The notes under the pieces were generated by a model. The model made no database searches. It had not been told where the DNA came from and saw only the letters and a program-made list of their open reading frames with translations. Below, piece by piece: positions 32,038 through 39,773 of a DNA stretch of 64,000 nt. This DNA is from Nitrosomonadales bacterium (GTDB lineage: Bacteria; Pseudomonadota; Gammaproteobacteria; Burkholderiales; Gallionellaceae), in contig JADJWO010000001.1 of assembly GCA_016716325.1 (NCBI GenBank), forward strand, positions 1,612,001 through 1,676,000. Reading direction: 5' to 3'. The translations under genes and the position numbers were made by a program. The stretch's first letter is position 1, and each line of letters starts with the position of its first letter.

Positions 32038-33072
32038 ATGCAGCAACTCACCCTCACCCGCCCCGACGACTGGCACCTGCACCTGCGCGATGACGCGCTG
32101 ATGTCCTCCGTCCTGCCGGACACTGCACGCCAGTTCGCCCGCGCCATCGTCATGCCCAACCTGCGTCCGCCCGTCACCACCACCGAACAGGCCATCGCCT
32201 ACCGCGAGCGCATCCTCAAAGCGCTGCCCGCTGGGATGAGGTTCGAGCCGCTGATGACGCTGTACCTCACCGACATCACCAGTGCGGAAGAGATCAACAA
32301 GGCCAAAGCCAGCGGCGTGGTGCATGCGGTGAAGCTGTATCCCGCCGGAGCGACCACCAACTCCGATGCGGGCGTGACCGACATCCGCAAGACTTATGCC
32401 GCGCTGGAAGCCATGCAAGCCTGCGGCATGCCGCTGCTGGTGCACGGCGAAGTCACCAGCCCCGACATCGACATCTTCGACCGCGAAGCCGTGTTCATCG
32501 AGCGCGTAATGCAGCCCTTGCTGAAAGACCTGCCCGAGCTGCGCGTGGTGTTCGAACACATCACCACCCAAGATGCCGCGCAGTTCGTGACGAGCGCACC
32601 CGACACCATCGCCGCCACGCTCACCCCGCAACACCTGCTCTACAACCGCAACGCCATGCTGGTCGGCGGCATCCGTCCGCACTACTACTGCCTGCCGATA
32701 TTGAAACGTGAGACGCACCGAGCTGCACTGGTCAAAGCCGCCACCAGCGGCAACAGGAAATTCTTCCTCGGCACCGACAGCGCCCCGCACGCGCAGCACA
32801 CCAAAGAGAACGCCTGCGGCTGCGCCGGTTGCTACAGCGCGCATTCCGCCATCGAGCTGTATGCCGAAGCGTTCGAGAATGCGGGCGCACTGGACAAGCT
32901 GGAAGGCTTCGCCAGTTTCTATGGGGCGGATTATTACGGCCTGCCGCGCAACACCGATAAGGTCACGTTGCGCAAGGAAGAGTGGCAAGTGCCTGCGTCG
33001 GTGGGATTTGGAGAGCATCAGCTTGTGCCGCTGAGGGCGGGGGAGACGATGAAGTGGAAGTTCAACAGATGA
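32038..33072 (+). CDS. pyrC: dihydroorotase, class II
   Basis: The 344-residue enzyme cyclises carbamoyl-aspartate to dihydroorotate in pyrimidine synthesis. Visible are the metal histidines in [10 protein letters not shown], the carboxylated lysine in [29 protein letters not shown] and the catalytic aspartate in LGTDSAPH. It is the short E. coli type. Its last 113 bp recur in decayed form at 33905, beyond an inserted gene. Confidence 0.96.
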   Translation: MQQLTLTRPDDWHLHLRDDALMSSVLPDTARQFARAIVMPNLRPPVTTTEQAIAYRERILKALPAGMRFEPLMTLYLTDITSAEEINKAKASGVVHAVKLYPAGATTNSDAGVTDIRKTYAALEAMQACGMPLLVHGEVTSPDIDIFDREAVFIERVMQPLLKDLPELRVVFEHITTQDAAQFVTSAPDTIAATLTPQHLLYNRNAMLVGGIRPHYYCLPILKRETHRAALVKAATSGNRKFFLGTDSAPHAQHTKENACGCAGCYSAHSAIELYAEAFENAGALDKLEGFASFYGADYYGLPRNTDKVTLRKEEWQVPASVGFGEHQLVPLRAGETMKWKFNR

Positions 33073-33125
33073 CCGCCAGATAGTTTCATTCACCAAAGCC
33101 AATTACTAGGGGCGGAGAGAGTTAG

Positions 33126-33218
33126 ATGAAGTGGTTTTTTCGAATTTCAGCAATATTGCTTATAGCTGATTTGATAACCACGCATTCATGTGGACTTCTC
33201 CTTCGTTATTCAGATTGA
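33126..33218 (+). CDS. possible 30-residue hydrophobic peptide or gene remnant
   Basis: ATG 33126 follows a purine-rich GGCGGAGAGAG. The reading frame gives MKWFFRISAILLIADLITTH and ten more residues before a stop, which looks like a membrane helix or signal start. It could be a leader peptide or the stump of a lost membrane protein. The rest of the gap (33219-33386) holds a CTGCGC-TAAA-GCGCAG hairpin at 33321-33336 and nothing else I recognise. Confidence 0.3.
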   Translation: MKWFFRISAILLIADLITTHSCGLLLRYSD

Positions 33219-33386
33219 CTGGAAATTCAATCTTGGCACATTCGATGCCGTGCGGTTTAGCCGCTCTACGATGCGGGAAGTCCATTTATATTCGGTCAGG
33301 TTCGCTCCGCTGTGCTGGGACTGCGCTAAAGCGCAGCCCCTTACCTTCGTTCGGCGGATAACTAAGATTGGGGGGGGCGAGGCAAA

Positions 33387-33863
33387 GTGACAAAGAAGAA
33401 TCTGGCAATGGCAATGGAGTGGCTTCGGCCTGTCGGCATAGGGCTTACTATCTTTTTTGCCTACTATTTTGGCCATGATGCGATATCGCAATTTCACATT
33501 ATGGGTCCATTCATCGTTATGCTCATGTCGGGCACGGTAGCCTTTGAATCTCTGATATTGGGAGAAGTGGCCTCCGAGAAAATTGGCTATGCACCCAATC
33601 GGGCTTATCAGATTCAATCGGGTCTGGCCAATGCTGCCACGGCCATGACAGCCTTGCTTGTATATCTCGTGGATTGGGGGCGATATGCGGATGCGACCAT
33701 CGTTACTGCGATGTTGATGTTCTTTACTTTCTCAGCGGTAAATCATGCCATCACCGCTATCACGGAGAGAAACATGAAACCTGTAAACTTGCTGCGACCG
33801 GCGATGGCGTTGCTATTGATTGGATTCCTGCTTCCAGCCATGATCAAAGCGCTCAGTCAGTAA
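33387..33863 (+). CDS. four-helix integral membrane protein, unknown
   Basis: The 158-residue protein has about four transmembrane segments: VGIGLTIFFAYYFG, IVMLMSGTVAFESLIL, a helix around ATAMTALLVYLV, and later TIVTAMLMFFTFSAV and MALLLIGFLLPAMI. It starts at a GTG (33387) with a GAGG-like site, or at an internal ATG (33408). I do not recognise the family. Composition is more A+T-rich than pyrC, and it lies between pyrC and a decayed pyrC 3' end, so it looks imported. Confidence 0.6.
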   Translation: MTKKNLAMAMEWLRPVGIGLTIFFAYYFGHDAISQFHIMGPFIVMLMSGTVAFESLILGEVASEKIGYAPNRAYQIQSGLANAATAMTALLVYLVDWGRYADATIVTAMLMFFTFSAVNHAITAITERNMKPVNLLRPAMALLLIGFLLPAMIKALSQ

Positions 33864-33904
33864 AATTAAAGTAAATACTGGGGGCGGAGCCCAATTGAAA
33901 TCAA

Positions 33905-34017
33905 AACACCGACTAGGTCACACTGCGCAAGGAAGAATGGGAGATGCCGCACGCAGTCTAATTTGGCGGCTCCAAGCTGGTGCCGCTGAGGGCGGGGGAG
34001 ACGATGAAGTGGAAGTT
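33905..34017 (+). pseudogene. decayed duplicate of the pyrC 3' end
   Basis: This 113-bp segment aligns without gaps to pyrC 32950-33062. The last 38 bp (33980-34017) are identical. The rest differs at many positions, and in the pyrC frame it carries two stop codons (TAG and TAA). Beyond the identity the final codons differ (KWKLLRR instead of KWKFNR), suggesting a different pyrC allele rather than a simple copy. Confidence 0.85.
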
Positions 34018-34071
34018 GTTGAGGCGATGCTACATCGCAAGTGAATATTGTAATTACTGTATGTAACGACA

Positions 34072-34851
34072 ATGAGAATCGACGGCAAGCTTACCAAGTG
34101 GAATGATGATCGCGGCTTTGGATTTATCTCGCCAAATCATGGAAAGGGGGAAATATTCGCCCATATTTCTGCTTTTCCAAATGACGGGCAGCGTCCGAAG
34201 CTTGGTGAACCAGTGTCGTTCGAAATAGAAATAGACAAATCAGGCAAAAAGAGGGCGATAGATATTTCCTTTTCTGCTCGCACCAAGATATCGCGCCAAA
34301 ATCAAAGCAAAATAAAGCCGTCATACAATAAGCAAGGCGTAGCGGGTCGCCTGATGCCAATTCTATTGGTTGTGTTGGTGGTCTACGGGTATGCCAGCTA
34401 CTCAGAACGAAACAGCGACTCAGCAGAGGCGAGGAACACCGAAAACACATTGCAGGAGAGCTCACTTTCCGCCACATCACAAACAAGCAGGAACACAGAG
34501 TCAGCTCAAGTAAATGATAGCGATTCTGAGTTCTTCAAAGCATACGAATCCCGAACAAGCAATCTCCAAATTGAAGGAAGCGGGAGGGTTGTAACGCTTT
34601 TGTCTGACGACAACGATGGAAGCCGACATCAAAGGTTTATTGTGCGCCTTAACTCGGGCCAGACGCTCTTGGTTGCTCACAACATCGACCTGGCACAAAG
34701 AATTGACTCCCTTGCCGAGGGGGACTCAATCAGATTTTATGGACAATATGAATGGAACGAAAAAGGTGGGGTAATCCACTGGACGCATAATGACCCTAGT
34801 GGATCTCATGTGGCGGGATGGATAGAGCATAAAGGAAAAAGGTATCAATAA
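34072..34851 (+). CDS. cold-shock domain - transmembrane - DUF3465 fusion protein
   Basis: The 259-residue protein has an N-terminal cold-shock nucleic-acid-binding domain (GKLTKWNDDRGFGFISPN, then GEIFAHISAF; RNP1-like KWNDDRGFGFI). One membrane helix follows (LMPILLVVLVVYGYASY, about residues 93-110), then a Ser/Thr-rich linker and a C-terminal DUF3465 domain (GRVVTLLSDDNDGSRHQRF, then YGQYEWNEKGGVIHWTHNDP). The topology would put the cold-shock domain in the cytoplasm and DUF3465 outside. The gene is A+T-richer than its neighbours. Function is unknown. Confidence 0.82.
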   Translation: MRIDGKLTKWNDDRGFGFISPNHGKGEIFAHISAFPNDGQRPKLGEPVSFEIEIDKSGKKRAIDISFSARTKISRQNQSKIKPSYNKQGVAGRLMPILLVVLVVYGYASYSERNSDSAEARNTENTLQESSLSATSQTSRNTESAQVNDSDSEFFKAYESRTSNLQIEGSGRVVTLLSDDNDGSRHQRFIVRLNSGQTLLVAHNIDLAQRIDSLAEGDSIRFYGQYEWNEKGGVIHWTHNDPSGSHVAGWIEHKGKRYQ

Positions 34852-34868
34852 ATTCAGTGGGAACGACA

Positions 34869-35414
34869 ATGAAGATGCCGCTATCCAACTACTTGAATAC
34901 CTCCCCCGCCCTCGGCGACCGCGTCTATCTGCATCCGTCCTGTCAGGTCATCGGCGACGTGATCATCGGCGACGACAGTTCGGTGTGGTGCAACGCGGTG
35001 CTGCGCGGCGACGTGAATCGCATCGTGATCGGGCGCGGCACGAACGTGCAGGATCTGAGCCTCGGCCATGTGTCGCACAAGTCGGTGGACAAACCGGAGG
35101 GTTCGCCGCTGATCATCGGCGACCATGTGACCATCGGCCATTCGGTTGTTTTGCACGGCTGCACCATCGGCAACGAATGCCTGATCGGGATGGGCTCCAT
35201 CATCCTCGACGATGCGGTGATCCACGACCGCGTGGTGGTCGGCGCGGGCAGCCTGGTGACGCAGGGCAAGGTGCTGGAGAGCGGCATGCTGTACATGGGG
35301 CGCCCCGCGAAAGCGGTGCGCAAGCTGACGGAAGAGGAACTCGACTATCTGCGCTATTCCGCCGAGCATTACATGCGGCTGAAGGACGACTATCTGAAAG
35401 GATCGGGCAAATAG
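34869..35414 (+). CDS. gamma-class carbonic anhydrase family protein (YrdA/CaiE-like)
   Basis: The 181-residue protein is a left-handed beta-helix of hexapeptide repeats (VIGDVIIGDDSSVWCNAVLR, GDVNRIVIGRGTNVQD). The three zinc histidines lie in LGHVSHKS, DHVTIGHSVVLHGC. Homologues are trimeric zinc enzymes with possible carbonic anhydrase activity. The ATG at 34869 is preferred to an upstream in-frame GTG. The next gene begins 2 bp after its stop. Confidence 0.9.
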   Translation: MKMPLSNYLNTSPALGDRVYLHPSCQVIGDVIIGDDSSVWCNAVLRGDVNRIVIGRGTNVQDLSLGHVSHKSVDKPEGSPLIIGDHVTIGHSVVLHGCTIGNECLIGMGSIILDDAVIHDRVVVGAGSLVTQGKVLESGMLYMGRPAKAVRKLTEEELDYLRYSAEHYMRLKDDYLKGSGK

Positions 35415-35416
35415 CG

Positions 35417-35794
35417 ATGTTGAGCAACGATACCCTGCTGATGAACGGGCACCAGATGGATCAGGCGATCGAGCGCAAATGTCTGGCGCTCGGCATCAAT
35501 TGCGGCGACGAACCGGGTGTGCGGAAGTTCGCGCACGATGTGCTGCAGAACATCGATGCGCTGCGGGATGCATCCTGCAGGGGCGACCGTCAGGCGCGCA
35601 CCAAGGTCGAGCTGTACGGGCTGGCGATGCTGATGCACCTGACCAACACGCGCGCCTTCGGGCCGGGTTACATGGCGCATTTCGATACGCTGTCCAAACA
35701 CGAATCGTCGTGGGCGGCCGTGGCGCAGGCGATGTGGCGGGAACTCGATGCGCGCGGCGCGGCCGACGACGAAATGAAAGGGAGCCGCCAATGA
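35417..35794 (+). CDS. conserved hypothetical protein
   Basis: The 125-residue soluble, mostly helical protein (MLSNDTLLMNGHQMDQAIER, then CLALGINCGDEPGVRKFAHD) has no motif I recognise. It starts 2 bp after the carbonic anhydrase stop and overlaps the DUF2288 gene by 4 bp, so the three genes form an operon. No function is proposed. Confidence 0.7.
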   Translation: MLSNDTLLMNGHQMDQAIERKCLALGINCGDEPGVRKFAHDVLQNIDALRDASCRGDRQARTKVELYGLAMLMHLTNTRAFGPGYMAHFDTLSKHESSWAAVAQAMWRELDARGAADDEMKGSRQ

Positions 35795-36105
35795 GCCGGG
35801 CCGAACGGGACGAGATCTATCGCGCCAAGTTGAACATGGAGACCGCGCAGATCGCATGGCGCGAGTTGCAGCGCTATTTTGCCAGCGGTGTCGTGATCGC
35901 CGTCAGCCCCGAACTGGATCTGGTGGAGGTGGCGTTCCGGGTGTCGGAAGACGATGCGCAACAGGTGTCGCAATGGATGGACGCCGGCGGGGTCGCGCGT
36001 GTGACGGACGAGCAGGCGAAGGCATGGTACGAAGAGGATGCCATGGTCTGGGCTGTGGTGGCGCGGCCTTACGTGCTGGTGCAATCTGTGGACGGACCGC
36101 GATAG
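35791..36105 (+). CDS. DUF2288 family protein
   Basis: The 104-residue protein matches DUF2288: KLNMETAQIAWRELQRYFAS, GVVIAVSPELDLVEVAFRVS and AWYEEDAMVWAVVARPYVLV. It is small, soluble and of unknown function. It is the last gene of the carbonic anhydrase operon and is followed by a strong hairpin. Confidence 0.85.
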   Translation: MSRAERDEIYRAKLNMETAQIAWRELQRYFASGVVIAVSPELDLVEVAFRVSEDDAQQVSQWMDAGGVARVTDEQAKAWYEEDAMVWAVVARPYVLVQSVDGPR

Positions 36106-36127
36106 TCCCGTTGCCGCACCAGTGAAA

Positions 36128-36156
36128 ACGGGGGCTCGCGGCCCCCGTTGTTTTTT
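36128..36156. terminator. rho-independent terminator, between convergent genes
   Basis: An 8-bp ACGGGGGC/GCCCCCGT stem with a 5-base loop is followed by TGTTTTTT. On the other strand the hairpin is followed by only a modest T run. It serves the DUF2288 operon and possibly the convergent peroxidase. Confidence 0.88.
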
Positions 36157-36168
36157 ACGTCACTGCGT

Positions 36169-37179
36169 TCACTTGCCGAAAGGTTGCGGACGCGGCGTGC
36201 CGTCGACGGATGGTGGCAGGATCGGCATCTGGAACGAGGGCTGTTTGCCGGTCAATGTCTTCAGGAAGGCGACGATCCGGCCGTTCTCCTCCTCGGTGAA
36301 GTCCTTGCCGAGCTGGATGCGGCCCATGGTGTTCACCGCTTCGCCCAGCGTGGCAGCCCCGCCGTCGTGGAAGTACGGATAGGTCAGTTCCACGTTGCGC
36401 AGCGTCGGCACCTTGAAATAGAAGCGGTCGGCATCCTTGCCGGTGACGGCGATGCGTCCTCGGCGGGATTGTCGGTCTTGTACGGCTCGACCACGCCGAG
36501 CTTCTGGAACGAGTTGCCGCCGACAGCGGGGCCGTTATGGCAGGCGGTGCAACCGCTGTCCTTGAACAGCTTGTAGCCGGCCAACTCATCCTTGCTCAAG
36601 GCATTCTTATTGCCCTTGAGCCATTTGTCGAAGCGCGAGTCTGGCGTGACCAGCGTCTTCTCGAAGGCGGCGATGGCCTCGGTGACCTTGTCGATGTCGA
36701 TCTTGTCGGAGCCGAAAGCCGTTTTGAATTCCCTTACGTAACCCGGGATGGATTGCAGGACTTCAACGGCAAGTTCGTGGTTGGAGGCCATTTCGCCCGG
36801 ATTCGCGATCGGGCCGCCCGCCTGCGCCTTGAGGTCGGCTGCGCGGCCGTCCCAGAACTGCGCGAGGTTCATGCCCGAGTTCAGCACGGTCGGCGAATTG
36901 ATCGGGCCCTGTTGCCAGTTGTGGCCGATCGAGGTCTTGAGGTTGTCGGTGCCGCCCATCGAGAGGTTGTGGCAGGAATTGCAGGAGATGAAGCCGGATT
37001 TGGACAGGCGCGGATCGAAGTAGAGTTTCTTGCCGAGTTCGACGACGGCCGGTTTGCCGGGTTTGACCGCGGCGATGGGCTGGATCGGTTCGTTACTGCC
37101 GGCAGCCAGTGCCATTCCGGGGAGCGGCTGACAGGGCAAACAGTCCAATGGACAGTGCCAGTACGCGTTGTCTGGTCAT
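36169..37179 (-). pseudogene. di-haem cytochrome c peroxidase, two frameshifts
   Basis: Read across three segments, this is a complete periplasmic CCP/MauG-type protein of about 337 codons. It has a signal peptide (MTRQRVLALSIGLFALSAAP), two haem sites (CNSCH and CTACH) and the C-terminal VPTLRNVELTYPYFHDGG. One extra base in a G run at about 37119-37122 splits signal from body. One missing base near 36458 puts the last 80 residues in another frame. The two shifts cancel, so start and end share a frame. Both lie in or beside short G/C runs, so sequencing error is as likely as true decay. If real, the enzyme would lose export and its C-terminal part. Confidence 0.8.
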
Positions 37180-37305
37180 GATGATTCCTTTCTTGATGAA
37201 CGATGGATTGCGATAAATTTTGACGCCGCCCCGGTAACGAAGGCCACCTGTTATGGATGGCAGCGTACCGGGTTCGACGATAAAGGTCGGCGAGGGTTCC
37301 TCAGG

Positions 37306-38790
37306 TCATTTCTTTTTCATTTCCGCTTCGATGCGCTGGCACAAAGTTTCCAGCACCTTGATGCGCGCGAAGTACTTGTCGTTGGCTTCCACCAGCGTCC
37401 ACGGGGAGATCTCGGTGCTGGTGCGGTCGACCATGTCACATACCGCGTGCTCATATTCGTCCCATTTCTTGCGGTTGCGCCAGTCTTCCTCGGTGATCTT
37501 GAAGCGCTTGAAGCCGATCTTTTCGCGTTCCTTGAAGCGGCGCAACTGTTCTTCCTTGGTGATGGTCAGCCAGAACTTGACGACCACGATCCGGTGACGT
37601 GCCAGTTGCCCCTCGAAATCGTTGATCTCGCTGTAGGCACGCATCCAGTCCGATCTGGAGCAGAAGCCCTCGACGCGTTCGACCAGCACGCGGCCATACC
37701 ACGATCGATCGAAGATGGTCACGCGGCCCTTGCGCGGGATGTGCCGCCAGAAACGCCACAGGTAAGGCTGGGCGCGTTCTTCCTCGGTCGGCGCTGCGAT
37801 CGGCACGATGTTGTATTGACGTGCGTCCAGCGCACTGGTGATGCGCCGGATGGCGCCGCCCTTCCCTGCCGCATCGTTGCCCTCGAACATCGCGACCACG
37901 GTGATGTTCCTGAACCTCGGATCGCGCGACAGCAGGGCCAGCTTGCCCTGGTATTTCTCCAGCTCGGACTGGTATTTCTTCTTCTCGAGCTTCTGCTTCA
38001 TGTCGAGCGCCTTCAGCACATTGATCTGGTCGATCGACGGCAGCGGCGGCGGCGCGGAGACCTCGGTCTTCTTGCCGGCTTCCTTGACGCGTTTCTGGAT
38101 CGCATCAAGGATGGTCTTGCCCACGGTCAGGCCACGGTAGCGCGCGTCGTAGCCCTCGACGATGATCCACGGTGCTTCGGCGGTGCTGGTATGGCGCACC
38201 ACGCTCTCGTGCACGGCGTTGAACTTGTCGTACAGTTTGTAATGTTCCCAGTCGCGCTTGGTGACGCGCCAGCGGGTCTTGGGATCCTTCTCCAGCATCT
38301 TCAGGCGTTTCTGCTGTTTATCCTTGGACAGGTGCAGCCAGAACTTGATCACCAGCGCGCCTTCGTCCACCAGCATCTTCTCGAGGCGCTTGGCACGCTC
38401 CAGGCTCTGGTCCAGTTGCGAATTCTTGGTGATGCCATGCACGCGGTTGAGTATCGGCCAGGTGTACCAGGAACCGAGGAACACGCCGACCTTGCCCTTG
38501 GGTGGCAATGCACGCCAGAAGCGCCACATCATCGGGCGGTCCAGTTCCTCGTCGGACGGTTCGCCCATGCCGTGCGTTTCCACGAAGCGCGGATCCATCC
38601 ATTCATTGAGCAGGTTCACGGTCTCGCCGCGCCCCGCGCCGTCCACGCCGCCGACCAGGATGATGACCGGGAATTTCGCCAGCTTGGCCAAGTCCATCTG
38701 TGCTTCAAGCAATGCTTCGCGCAGCTTGGGCACTTCCGCGTCATAGGTGGCTTTGTCTATCTTGTGTCCGAGTTCAGCAGATTCAAACAT
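37306..38790 (-). CDS. polyphosphate:AMP phosphotransferase (tandem PPK2 domains)
   Basis: The 494-residue protein has two PPK2-like kinase domains. The first (about 1-230) has a degenerate P-loop, GGVDGAGRGETVN. The second (about 280-494) has the full EGNDAAGKGGAI and FDRSWYGRVLVERVEGF. This two-domain layout marks the PAP group, which phosphorylates AMP to ADP with polyphosphate. The ATG at 38790 follows a GGGAGGG-like site. ppk1, which makes polyphosphate, lies 1 kb away. Confidence 0.92.
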   Translation of the reverse strand: MFESAELGHKIDKATYDAEVPKLREALLEAQMDLAKLAKFPVIILVGGVDGAGRGETVNLLNEWMDPRFVETHGMGEPSDEELDRPMMWRFWRALPPKGKVGVFLGSWYTWPILNRVHGITKNSQLDQSLERAKRLEKMLVDEGALVIKFWLHLSKDKQQKRLKMLEKDPKTRWRVTKRDWEHYKLYDKFNAVHESVVRHTSTAEAPWIIVEGYDARYRGLTVGKTILDAIQKRVKEAGKKTEVSAPPPLPSIDQINVLKALDMKQKLEKKKYQSELEKYQGKLALLSRDPRFRNITVVAMFEGNDAAGKGGAIRRITSALDARQYNIVPIAAPTEEERAQPYLWRFWRHIPRKGRVTIFDRSWYGRVLVERVEGFCSRSDWMRAYSEINDFEGQLARHRIVVVKFWLTITKEEQLRRFKEREKIGFKRFKITEEDWRNRKKWDEYEHAVCDMVDRTSTEISPWTLVEANDKYFARIKVLETLCQRIEAEMKKK

Positions 38791-38819
38791 GATGCCCTCC
38801 CGATGTTTAGAGATGAAAC

Positions 38820-39265
38820 CTACAAAAGATCCGGTGCGATGACCAGACGCAAGGTGGCTTGTGAAACCCCTTCGCGCTGGCTGAACCACCATAGCGCACC
38901 CTTCTTGATGCTTAATGAGTCGTTTCCGCAACCGAGCAATTGCGAGGCGATGTGGCCGAGTGTGGGTTGATGGCCGACGACCAGGACGGTGCCGTCGGCA
39001 TCCGGCCAACCTGCCGCCTGGAGTACCGCCTGTGCAGAGGCGCCGGGGCCGATGGCATCGGCCAGTTCGAAATGCTTGCCGAGCGGAGCGATGGTCTGTT
39101 GTGTGCGGGTGGCGGGACTGACAAGGATGCGGGTGTTGGCGGGCAGATGGGCCTTCAGGAATGCGGCAGTCTTTGCGGCCTGCTTCCTGCCTTTGGCGGT
39201 GAGGCGCGCGTGATGTCCGGCGTGCCGTCCTCAGCTTCCGCATGTCGCCACAGGATCAATTCCAC
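38820..39265 (-). pseudogene. sixA: SixA-type phosphohistidine phosphatase, one frameshift
   Basis: The GTG at 39265 with GGAGG upstream opens ELILWRHAEAEDGTPD, the RHx catalytic start. The frame then breaks near 39208-39222. The other frame continues HARLTAKGRKQAAKTAAFLK, with SPATRTQQTIAPLGKHFELA, VLVVGHQPTLGHIASQLLG (second histidine) and a stop at 38820. The total is 446 bp, one short of 149 codons, as expected for one missing base. SixA dephosphorylates His-phosphotransfer proteins. It may be intact in the real genome. Confidence 0.78.
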
Positions 39266-39344
39266 GATACCCTCCGACCATCTATTCACTTGTCAGCATA
39301 TACCGTATACACTGCTTTTACCACTTTAACGCGAGGGGAATGAC

Positions 39345-39728
39345 ATGGCAACCAAGGGGGCCGTCGCAAAGACGGCAAGCACTGCAACAAGACCGGCAGT
39401 AAAAAAAGCACCTGCTGCGAGCAAGCCGAAACCTGCGGCCACCGCCAAACCCGCACTCAAGCCGAGCGACATCCTGAAGCAGCGCGACAGAAAAACGAAG
39501 AAGGAAGGCAAGGTCAAGGTCGTTCGAGACAGCTTCACCATGCCGCGCGACGAATATCAGAAGATTGCGGAGCTCAAAGAGCTGTGCCAGAAAAGCGGGC
39601 TGCATGTGAAGAAGAGCGAGGTATTGCGCGCCGGCCTGAAAATGCTGGCCGAGGTCGATGCGGCGAAACTTAAGCTGACACTGGAAGGGCTGGAAAAGAT
39701 CAAGACCGGCCGCCCCAGGAAGCACTGA
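39345..39728 (+). CDS. histone H1-like N-terminus joined to a ribbon-helix-helix-like C-terminus
   Basis: The 127-residue protein starts with about 45 residues rich in Lys, Ala, Pro and Thr (AVKKAPAASKPKPAATAKP), resembling bacterial H1-like DNA-binding tails. From about residue 60 it has KVVRDSFTMPRDEYQKIAEL and VKKSEVLRAGLKMLAEVD, a ribbon-helix-helix-like pattern, and it ends GRPRKH, like an AT-hook. It is probably a nucleoid or DNA-binding protein. It stands between sixA and ppk1 in its own transcript. Confidence 0.65.
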   Translation: MATKGAVAKTASTATRPAVKKAPAASKPKPAATAKPALKPSDILKQRDRKTKKEGKVKVVRDSFTMPRDEYQKIAELKELCQKSGLHVKKSEVLRAGLKMLAEVDAAKLKLTLEGLEKIKTGRPRKH

Positions 39729-39749
39729 AGTCTCTGCAACCGAACATGC

Positions 39750-39771
39750 CGGGCCGGACTTGTCCGGCCCG
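39750..39771. terminator. hairpin between convergent genes
   Basis: CGGGCCGGA and TCCGGCCCG form a perfect 9-bp stem with loop CTTG. It lies between the histone-like gene and the ppk1 stop. No T run follows on either strand, so it may be rho-dependent or an mRNA end stabiliser. Confidence 0.5.
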
Positions 39772-39773
39772 TG

